Shown: positions 36,232 to 44,942 of the stretch, in pieces
Position numbering within the stretch: the first letter of the stretch is position 1
Layout of the letters: each line of letters opens with the position of its first letter
Origin: Selaginella moellendorffii
Taxonomy: Eukaryota > Streptophyta > Lycopodiopsida > Selaginellales > Selaginellaceae
DNA: 64,000 bases
Direction of reading: 5' to 3'
Assembly: GCF_000143415.4 (NCBI RefSeq)
Contig: NW_003314266.1
Location: 2,461,856-2,525,855 of the forward strand
Translations under genes and position numbers: made by a program
Notes under the pieces: generated by a model
The model's input: only the letters and a program-made list of their open reading frames with translations
Told to the model about the DNA's origin: nothing
Database searches by the model: none

Positions 36232-39080
36232 ATGGTAAATCTTTTAGGCCAAGTAGAAAATGGCATGAGGCCACATGCCATTCAGTAGCAACATTGGCAT
36301 GCACCGATTGGGCTCTCGAGTGCAGTCCGGTTACAGATGGCGTGTAGCCTCACGCCATCTTAGGATGCAGCCTCAAGACATCTGATGCAGTGGTGAATGG
36401 CGTGTGGCCTCACGTTATTTCCAGCTGCTAGCTTTTCATCTGTCAACTTTAATTGTTGTGCATTTCTGAACAGGCGAGGAATTGCGTTCTTCTTCTAGCC
36501 ACTGTCAATGTGGATGCAGAGAAAGGGGAGGAGCTCACCAGTTGGACTTTCGGGATGGAAGGCGAGGATCTGAGGTGTACAACACAGATGGTGGGAGAAA
36601 AGAATGCATGAGGATCCTCATCCAAGTGACAGACACTCCATGCAGTTCCATGCAAGAATATGGACTGGCACTTGTGGTAGAGACAGCGTCCGCCTTCAAG
36701 ATCCACCTTGCACATCCTAGCGGCTTCCCGGAGGGGGGCAGCGGCTATGAGGAATTCCTAGAGGGAGCTAGGGAGAGGTTGTCCAGGAGGCCCACAATTT
36801 CAAAGACGCTGCGGGTCTATGAAGATCACATGGAATCCACGGACCTCACCTACGGCGATGTTCAAAAACTATATTCCAACATTGAGCCGTTGAGAGTGAC
36901 TTCAGTTCGCGAAGCGAAGGGGAAGGGGGTCGATCTGGAAACTACCCCGAAGCAGAAAAGGGTGGTCAAGCTCAAGCCGATGTCCAACTCTCCTGCTCCA
37001 AAAAAGAAGCTACTCGGTGATGCCATTGCCTCGGGTTCGAACACTACACCCACCAAAGCCACAAAAACCAAGACAAGGACGTGCACTAGCAACTAGCGCC
37101 TGGCAGGTAAGCCTCGTTGCATATGGCATAGCATGTGGCCTCACGCCATTTCCATTGCAGGAATTCTCGAGTCTTCTCTCGAAAACACTGGGGGTCAATG
37201 ACACACTCAGCATCCATAACATTCTACTCGCGACAAAAGTTGTTTTTGACAAATGGGTAGATGTGCTGAGGAGGTACCATGATGGGGAGTTGCTAAACTC
37301 AATGGGTGTGGACGACGGCCGGAAGCCCAATGATTTGAAGCTCAACGCCTTGCGTTTCTCACGGTCTCTAGACGACGACGACCTTTTGACAGTGGCTAAT
37401 GCTCTTCTACGTGGTGAGGTAGTCTTCAACAAGACCAAAATGACTCCCGGCCACATTGTGACATACGAGGACTTGTGCATGACTCTGAGAGCTCGTGCGC
37501 TATTGAAGGATTGGATCTTCGAGCAAGTGGCCGTGGAGAGGGTGAGCATCGACACCACGCAAGAGATGATGGAAGAGCTGGAGTTGTCAAATGAAGACAT
37601 CGATGAGTATGTGAAGGGGGCCCCCAAGTTCATCGATCTGCTGCGGGATGCCACGAAAAGTAAAGCTGAGAAGTTGGATCAGTATCCAAATTTCATTAAG
37701 AGGGATGTCGACTGCCGGCTTCAGAAACAACTCGACCCCGCAGCAGAGGCCTATCAAGAACCTTACCGAGTATATGTGAATTCGGATGAGGATCAAAGGA
37801 GGAGGAGCATCATTTCCCGCGGAGATGAGCAAGTCAAGAACATCTTTTGTGTGATGGACTTCACAAACGAGGAGATCACTCATGCAGACGAAGTTAGCTC
37901 CATCATTGACTTAATGGTGGGACTTGCGGAGGTGGAATCTTCAGTCCACTATATGATCTACGACTCCGAATCCTATCACAAGTTCTGGAAGGCCTTGAAC
38001 GAGGTGAAGGCTCGGTTGAAAGGCAAGGAGATGCAGGAGATCCATGGGATAATGGTTAAGAAGACGATATTGACAAATGTCCGCATCTTCACACTCGCCC
38101 TTGTTATTGGTCCAGCAGCAGAGTGGGACTGGAGTGACTTCCCAGCTTCGTTCGACAAGGCCGATCGAATTGATCTGAGGGAGGTCAATTTACCCGTGCC
38201 TGAGGAACTGAAGACGGCTATGGAGCTTTCAAATCCAGAGAAAGCTCCAGGTGCAGCAGGTGCAGCATGGGAAATGCTCAGCTGGGTCTTCAACGCAATA
38301 GCGGGTGGGTCACCTGCTTCCGACTCCAAGGGCAAATGCGTTGTCGAGTACAACTGCGGCGGACTATTCTTTCAAGCCGCACTACTCAAGGGTGTCCCGT
38401 GTGTTGCGGTGACAAACTCCATTGAAGAGGTGACTTCAATGGAACATATAATTATAGTTGCCAAAGAAAAACAGTATCTTCTCTGCGAACCTGGTGAATA
38501 CGCACTTTAAGTTTAAATGTTATCTCACAAGCTCTATATGCAGAAGTGTGGCCACCCCCAGATGCTGAAACGGCGTTAACAGCTACTGTTGAAGATACCC
38601 ATGTTGGGCCGAGCTCACAACCTGCACAAAGTAAGGTCACGTGAGGCCTCATGCCATTTTGATTATAGATCGTTGTGAATATTCAGACACGAGGACTGAA
38701 AAGCACACTAGTGGTGCGTCGAAGAAGGACCGTATGTTCTGGGGGACCTTGCAAAACGGCTTGGAGCGATGGTGATAGAGAACAGGCCAGTCCAGGAGGT
38801 GGCTGCAGAAATCAACCAAATGGTAGATGGAACGGTATATCAGAAGCCATTTGATCGGACAGACACCAGTCATCATTTATGGCATGTATATTGTCCAGCC
38901 AAGCACTATCCGCATCTCCATAATCTGCTCAACCGGATGGGTTCTTCAACCACTGAACATGAGCGTGGACGTATTAAAGAAGAGATGGCATTACTATTGG
39001 GTTTAAATTCTGATAGTGTGGAGAGTGATGAAATTCCAAGATTATTGTATAGGTGTTGGAGGCAAAAAATAACAGTTTGA
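36232..39080 (+). pseudogene. Rightward multi-exon gene of T, unknown function, several frame breaks
   Basis: Proposed start ATG 36,232-36,234 at an exon end; introns 36,235-36,473, 37,107-37,160, 38,494-38,543 and 38,631-38,668, all GT-AG. Exon 2 opens MARNCVLLLATVNVDAEKG but changes frame near 36,600, reads RILIQVTDTPC...KKKLLGD, and must shift back before 37,106 to join exon 3 (EFSSLLSKTLG to LLCEP). Exons 4-5 continue PDAETALTATVEDTH; the best C-terminal frame (EEGPYVLGDLAKRLGAMVIENR to stop 39,080) needs one more shift. The region VVEYNCGGLFFQAALLKGVPCVAV is vaguely like the glycine-rich loop of Rossmann-fold methyltransferases; this is weak. Either a decaying transposon-borne gene or one whose splicing I have misread. 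Confidence 0.45.
38631..38668 (+). other. Ultra-short 38-nt intron containing the T palindrome
   Basis: GTAAGG donor, TTATAG acceptor, and GTGAGGCCTCATGCCAT between them. The reading frame before and after fits removal of these 38 nt. Confidence 0.45.
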
Positions 39081-39495
39081 GATGGCATGTATTTATTTAA
39101 AAATGTAACTTATTATTGCATGGGGTTCCATGCCATTGTATTAATATTAAAAGACAATTCTTTGAGAGGATTTGCATTATACTAGAAGTGTTACAGCATG
39201 TTATTGGAAGTCTACGAAGTTGTTTTATTAATAAGGGGAAAGTAAAGATTGAATGGGGACTTGGGCTCCACCTAGACTCGGAGCAACTGAGCCAATATTA
39301 AAAGGATGGAAAGAAATTGGATGACGATGACAAGGAGAAGAGAGAGGTGAAGTAGTGGCAGGGGGAGGAGAAGTGATTGAGTAGACATTTCCTTGTTTAA
39401 AATACAATGGCATGTGCCTCAATGCAGTTGAATTTTGTTATATTTATATACTATATAAAGGTTTGGAAACTTTATTTTACAAGTGGGATAATAAC

Positions 39496-39522
39496 AATTC
39501 CCACTTTAACGAAATAGAGCTT
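39496..39522 (-). repeat. Right terminal inverted repeat of T
   Basis: Mirror of 31,876-31,902. Just inside it 39,481-39,506 is itself an inverted repeat (AAGTGGGA...TCCCACTT), doubling the AAGTGGGA core. Confidence 0.6.
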
Positions 39523-40727
39523 CTTTTCTTTTCCTTTTAGCTGTGGGTTCTCTAATCTAGACCATTTCCAATTAAGAACCATATAAAATATTTAATTTTC
39601 TTTTATGCTAATGACCTATTATACAATAGTAACAAGTTTCCCTCTGAAGGATAAATTTGATTATATGGATAGCTTGTTTCTTAAAAGATTGATTTAGGCT
39701 AACCAGTGTAAGAGAAAGAATTCAAAAGATTTTCTAAGAAAATGTAATATATTTTTTATAATTTATAGTATATAAATATAAATTATTAAAGAAAACCAAG
39801 CAGAACACAAAAAAAATATTTTTTTATTTTGTAAGATTTAAACTTATCCTATTAAAATTTACAACAATAAAGAAATTTAAACTAAGAAAATAATTAGTTT
39901 TTGGCTTGTTTATTTGGATATTTTCTAGAACATGCTAAAATATTCTACTAGCTATATGTTTCAAGATAGTTTTATAGCAATTCAATAAAGTGGAAAACAT
40001 GAAAGAGTTGGAATTGAAACTTACATTATGCATGCTAGAGTAATCTTGTAAATATGAGATTAAAAAAAATTTATTTCTAACTTTGATTAATATTTAGAAA
40101 AGACAAATAATGCTTCTTGCAATGCACACTAATTTATTTCAATATAATAGAAGTTTATTTGATGGTATAAAAAGTTGTATATGTCATAAGTGTGTTTATG
40201 GAAATATAAAAATCAAAAGAATGGGAGAACTGTATTGCATACTCTAAGTACAAAAGTATAGAAACTTTACTTTTTAACAAGTTTTGTTTTGTATAGAAGT
40301 CTCTCATGTGCATTAAAACGAATTGTAGTAAAAAATATTTTAAAATTATAAATTAAAATTAAGGTGTGATTTTAAGGAATTACATTGAATTGTTAGGTTT
40401 TGTCAAATGCTAGTATTAGATGTGATGTAAGACAGTATTATGCCAAATTAAAACTTGTCGTTATGTAACTTTACCAAGGTATATTAGCAGCTGTATATAC
40501 TACATACAGCAATGTCTACATATTATACCCAGGTATTGGGCATTGTTTTACCAAAACCTTGCATGGTGCCAAATGACCCTTAAAAACATGTAGCACAAAT
40601 GCTACATACAATGTACTAACTTAGTGGCACTAAGTTCTGCAATGTTTAGCTCTTCGCGTCTATGTGTGACATGCCTGTAGAGCATGTCTGAAGCAATGGA
40701 GACGATGCTCCTCTCCTTCGTTATCGC
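39523..40727. other. AT-rich intergenic DNA
   Basis: No ORF, repeat family or motif that I can support. Confidence 0.5.
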
Positions 40728-42178
40728 TCACACTAGATCGACGTGGTTGGACGTTTCCAGATGCCCCAGCGAAGATAGATCCCTGACCAGACTTCCACGC
40801 AATTGGCACCCTTGAGAGCCTGTGGTGCTGATCAGATCCATGGCATTCTGCGCGATCGGCTCCTGGTGCCACTGGTCCGTCTTAGCCTTCCAGTAATTCT
40901 TTGAAACTCCAGCCGATGTAAGAAAAAACGTATTAATTAGCTCCGCTTTCGAATCGACAATATAAAGAAGCCCTTCTCTATACATACACGAATCTCTTCA
41001 AGAACGCGCACGCTCTGCACGAAAGAAACACCACCCGGAGTTTAAACAGAGAAGAAAGGACGAGTTGATAGCAAACTTACGCCATTCTTGAAGAGACTTT
41101 CGGTGAGCGGAGTTGACACTGATCTTTGGGCGGTGTCGCTTGATCAGACTCTCGCCTTCCTTCCAATCGTCCACCACGCCCAGTGCCACCAGCAGCGCAC
41201 ACATAACAGCCACACTACGCCCATGACCTGTTCACCAACAAGAAGCATCCAAATCCTCAAAATCCTGCCAGCCAAGAGCACAAATCCAAATGCACGTAGA
41301 TAAAAATCCGAGGAAGAGAGAGGAAAAGATCATCAATGCTGAAATAGAAGACGAACAACATGCCAATAAAAAAAATGCTGAAAGAAGACAATCAAAACAT
41401 TGCTTTCGACTGTATCAACCTGGATTGTAATCGCTAAACAAAGTAAGAAGAAGAAAACCAAGAAGAACGAAGTCTAGGTACTTGGATGGAGAGAAGAAAG
41501 AGTGCTATCAAATCTACTTGGATTGAGAGAAGAAAGAGTGCTATCAAATCTACTTGGATGGAGAGAAGAAAGAGTGATCAAATCTACTTGGATGGAGAGA
41601 AGAAAGAGTGCTATCAAATCTACTTGGATGGAAAGCTTACCTTTGGCACAGTGGATGAAAACAGGATGGCTCTGGGAGCGCTGGACGAGAGCCCAGCGCA
41701 CGGCTAGCTCAATGCTCTCTGGCGATAGCGCTCTGGTATCCCAGGCCGGGACGCACAGATAGGGAAGCTCCAATCCCACCGTCCTGGGCAGCTCGTTGGT
41801 GCAATCCAAAATCGCGGGATTGCCCGGAGGGATGTGCTCGCGCTGGAACGGCCACGCGCCCACGAACAATCCATCGCAAACCTCCGTGTAGGTGGCCTCG
41901 AGCCCCGCGCGCCGGCGGAATCGGACGTAGAGCCGCGTACCGGCGAGGTAGGGATAGAAGAGGAAAGAGCTCCAGATCGGGAAGGAGCCGCGCGAGGATT
42001 TGGCGAGGATGCGCGGATTATCGATGCGCGGGTGGGAGAAGAGCGCTACAGTGAATCCGATGAGCGACGTGTGGAGGAGAGGGAGGAGGAAGATCCGGTT
42101 GCTGACGACGCCGAGCAATGCCGCCCCCACCGCGAGGATGAGCGCCGCGGGAATGCCCACCGCTAGTGAAAGTCCCAT
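40728..42178 (-). CDS. Membrane-anchored dual-specificity phosphatase-like protein
   Basis: Three exons: 42,178-41,641, 41,227-41,081 and, less surely, 40,906-40,728, giving 287 aa. Two hydrophobic segments lie in the first 50 residues (LAVGIPAALILAVGAALLGV, then FLLPLLHTSLIGFTVALF), followed by a cytosolic catalytic domain. Joining exons 1 and 2 makes HCAKGHGRS, the CX5R signature of cysteine phosphatases (Cys177, Arg183), with an aspartate-containing VPAWDTRALS loop upstream as candidate general acid. The family removes phosphate from proteins, lipids or sugars; the substrate here is unknown. Intron 1 carries a 36-bp minisatellite. The last exon is supported only by frame and splice sites. 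The start ATG gives a clean N-terminal anchor; upstream has a duplicated palindrome at 42,238-42,285. Confidence 0.75.
41479..41641. repeat. 36-bp minisatellite at a splice donor
   Basis: Four units (41,479-41,514, 41,515-41,550, 41,551-41,584 with a 2-bp loss, 41,585-41,620), each starting TACTTGGATGGAGAGAAG, plus a partial fifth reaching into the 5' splice site of phosphatase intron 1 (41,635-41,640). Confidence 0.9.
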
Positions 42179-42476
42179 GAGCCCAAGAACCCTAAAACCA
42201 GCCTAACTTTACTCTTTAGAAGTATATACTTTATTTCTAGGGTTCTTCGAAGAACTTTAGTTTTAGGGTTCTTCGGAGAACTTAGAAGTATATTTTAAAT
42301 CACCTGTACAAGTAACTTCTTACAAAGCAAAGTAGGATTCGAGGTTCTTCCTTCTGCGAATTTCACTTAGCGCTACAAGGTTAGCTCATCACAACAAAAA
42401 AGCTTCTCCGGATCACTCTAGCTCGCTTAAAAGATATCGATCGACGAATCTTTACCTTTGGCGAGGACAATCACGC

Positions 42477-43696
42477 TTACTCGAGAACTTGCACGGACGC
42501 TGGGTCCTTGGGGCCACAGCCATCCATGAGCGACAGTGGTGTATTATACACGACCCACCATTTGCGTACGAGCTCTTTCACGTCCTCACGATCCATGTTT
42601 GCGCCCTCTCCGGTGTAAGCCCAAGGCTTGGATCCCTGTCGCCACCGAGTAAAAGTTTTCAATCGATTCTCCAAGCTTGAAGGAAGCTTTCGAGCTAGAC
42701 AAGAACTTAGAAACTCTGAAACTTACCGTAGCGCAGTAGTGGATCACTTTGGTCTTGGCCAGGTTGACGTTCTCGGGGTGCCTCCACAGCATCGCCAGCA
42801 CCAAGTTATACGCGTTTGGAACCGGCCGGAAGGCGTCCTGGAAGAACAAGTTGAGGAAATCCTGCCATAGAGCAGCCAGTGGTTTTTCGAGAGAAAGTTT
42901 TGGAAGCTTGAGTTTTACCTGTTCTGCGAATGGTGTGGGGGGATTCTTGGCCAGGGCTTCCATCATCCGGCCGAAAGTCTTGCTACTCGGCTCGAAGACG
43001 AACATCCCGGCATTGAAGTACGGCTTTGGGGGCTCGCCGAGGGCGAAGTTCCAGGGGACTCGGTCGGGGCACTGCTGGCAGTAGCCGAGCTTGAACTGGG
43101 GAGTGTGGCTCCACGTCTTCTCGCAGAAGCAGTCTTTCACGGCGGTGAAGGATCCGGGCGGCGAGAGATCGAAGAGCTCGTCGATGTTCTCAAAAACCAT
43201 CATGTCCGCGTCGAGATACAAGAGCTGATCGTAGTCCTCGAACTGGACAAGAAAGTACGCCACAAATAAAAAGGGAGAGAAGAGAGCGAACAAAGAAAAC
43301 CAAGAACGCGCAAGAACACAAGCAGCGACACGAATCCGATCGAAAGACGACGGCTTTGAGGAACCCAGTAGCGAATCCGTGGCGGAAAAGAGAGAGCTCA
43401 CTCACCTCCCACATCCGGAGCTTGGAGTAATTGATGACATAGTGGGGCATCGCGAAGGCGCAGACTCCCGGCGGCGGGAGAACCGGCTGGATGGATCGCA
43501 CATTGCAGCCGTGCGCGAGGAGGAGATCGGTGTGGCGGCGCGGGACATCCGGAAGAACACTGACGACGAGCTCGTATCTCGAGTCGACGAGGCGGAGGCT
43601 CTTGGAGAGGCCGATCACTCCTTTGGTGTAATCGCCATCGCCGGCGAGGAAGGTGACAAAGGCCCGCCGCTTCTCTTCGCCTTGTTGAGGCATCAC
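42477..43696 (-). CDS. GolS: Galactinol synthase (GT8 glycosyltransferase)
   Basis: Makes galactinol from UDP-galactose and myo-inositol, the first committed step to raffinose-family sugars, in the cytosol; often drought-, cold- or heat-induced. Exons 43,696-43,406, 43,242-42,919, 42,861-42,727 and 42,635-42,477 give 302 aa (family about 330). Visible family hallmarks: AFVTFLAGDGDYTKGV near the N-terminus, HYVINYSKLRMWE, the metal-binding YLDADMMVF (DXD, residues 108-110), DCFCEKTWSHTPQF, GYCQQCPD, YFNAGMFVFEP, NLVLAMLWRHPENV and GSKPWAYTGEG. The 57-nt intron 42,918-42,862 has no in-frame stop, so retention would insert 19 residues in PTPFAEQ-DFLN. No signal peptide. The C-terminal APSAA motif of many seed-plant enzymes is absent. 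Divergent to the CVNH exon and pTAC2. Confidence 0.9.
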
Positions 43697-44366
43697 ACAG
43701 GGAGGAGAAAAAATAACGAAGGAGGAGAATTTGTAAGGTATCTTCTATGGATCTTTACTGATTCCGGTGATCTAATCGGAATGGACAGCTGGCAGGCTTT
43801 GGGTTAATTATATTCCCGGAGAATCTAGCAGCATCTATTTCTTTTGCCCTGTCGGATATCTGCCAAGTGGCCCTAGATAGTAATCTTGGTTACGATGTAC
43901 TTTATTATTTTTTATAATTTTTTATCGATGTTTGTTTTGAGCTTGCTACCAGATGGAGATTATTTGAAAAATATAAACTCACATCTCTCGTTTGCATGCT
44001 AGAATTAAGCCCAGTTGTAGTGGCAATTTTTTGTAAAAAGTAAGGATGCACTAAAGAGTGAAAATTCAAAGCAATTGTTACTTTTTTTATATTTTGACAG
44101 TTAGAGGAAATACAGAAAGTAAGGCTTTTAAATCTTGTCTTTTATGACCAAGAGAGTACATATATTTAAATTATAAATCAAATAGGAGCTATTATTAACA
44201 TATAAACATATAAATGTTTTTATTTGCTGAAGTATTTTCTATTTATTGCACCCATACAATGATTCTAGTGATTATGCTTTTGCTAATACTAATTCCTTTG
44301 GAGGTAATTAATTTTAACTTGTTCATTTACAGGAGTGCTTTTGAAATTTTTACAAAGTTTTAACAG
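43697..44366. other. Intergenic region upstream of galactinol synthase and the CVNH exon
   Basis: Would hold the galactinol synthase promoter and any 5' exon of the CVNH gene. I could not identify a TATA box or a first exon with confidence. A possible 3' splice site sits at 44,361-44,366 (TAACAG). Confidence 0.4.
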
Positions 44367-44711
44367 GCTGGACAGTTTTCAAAGACGTGTTATAACGTAA
44401 GACTGTGGTACCATGGGGAGCTGTGGGCAAACTGTGAGCCTTCTGGGCAATCAAGCAAAATTCCTCTAGACAACTATGTATCCAATGACAATGGCGAGAT
44501 GGTTGTGCCTGGGAATGGTTTCTCCCAATACTGTTATCTCTTCCAAATTTTTGACATAAACACTAATAATCCTGAGGATGCTCTGAGGCCTCCAAAAGGA
44601 CTTGGAGCTTGGTGCAAGAATGAGCACAACAAGGATGAGTGGTCTAGTATTGTCCTTGACGACTACATAGAAAACATTGACGGAAATATCCAATGGACTG
44701 GCCCAATCTAA
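44367..44711 (+). CDS. Cyanovirin-N homology (CVNH) lectin-like domain, 5' end not found
   Basis: 115 codons including stop follow a splice acceptor (TAACAG). The domain shows the two-fold CVNH pattern: GQFSKTCYNVRL...LWANCEPS...KIPLDNYVSNDNGEM, then GFSQYCYLFQI...LGAWCKN...SSIVLDDYIENIDGNIQW, with paired cysteines in each half and the LDDYIxNIDGxxxW end. CVNH proteins are small mannose-binding lectins described from cyanobacteria, fungi and ferns. The second half has an insert (about 12 residues, DINTNNPEDALRPPKG) before the second Cys. I see no start codon at the domain edge: the first internal ATG is 44,499, in mid-domain, so a 5' exon is missing from my reading or the copy is a fragment. 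Lies 230 bp upstream of pTAC2 on the same strand. Confidence 0.65.
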   Translation, partial: AGQFSKTCYNVRLWYHGELWANCEPSGQSSKIPLDNYVSNDNGEMVVPGNGFSQYCYLFQIFDINTNNPEDALRPPKGLGAWCKNEHNKDEWSSIVLDDYIENIDGNIQWTGPI

Positions 44712-44942
44712 CATAGAACAAGTGAGTGCTTTTTATTCACTAACACACCATCTAAGTACTAACGCCTAGCGAAATTATAATATTAATAGATATAAAAGTA
44801 ACTAAATAGTGAATATATGACCAATTGTAAAAGCGAGCATAAATAGAGAATATTCTCACTGCCGAAATTAGGTAAAGCACGAGATAATTTTTCAAATTCA
44901 AATTGTGCCCTGTTTTTAGGGTTCTTGCGAGAAGAATGAGCA

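Larger units (their letters stand above)
31876..39522. mobile_element. Candidate two-gene DNA transposon T
   Basis: Bounded by inverted repeats: 31,876-31,902 begins AAGCTCTATTTCATTAAAGT and the reverse complement of 39,496-39,522 begins AAGCTCTATTTCGTTAAAGT (25 of 27 bases alike). Inside are two divergent genes, each ending about 415 bp from its nearest end: a transposase-like gene leftwards and a multi-exon gene rightwards. At least 14 palindromic repeats are spread through the unit and I saw none outside it. No clear target duplication is visible, so the exact ends are uncertain. Composition is clearly less AT-rich than the flanks. Confidence 0.55.

Noticed and set aside
35832-36347. 171-codon ORF in the T intergenic region
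   Set aside because: Built on the CGCTCGCA cluster and runs through a likely splice site; no domain.
38669-38775. Alternative last exon of the T gene ending at 38,775
   Set aside because: It splices in frame, but the overlapping frame to 39,080 is longer and more protein-like; a frame break is the simpler reading.
32210-39428. CRISPR-like array
   Set aside because: Palindromes are irregularly spaced, in a plant nuclear context, without uniform spacers or cas genes.
31868-39530. Target-site duplication for T
   Set aside because: Flanks GGCACTTT and CTTTTCTT do not match; no convincing duplication at any tested length.
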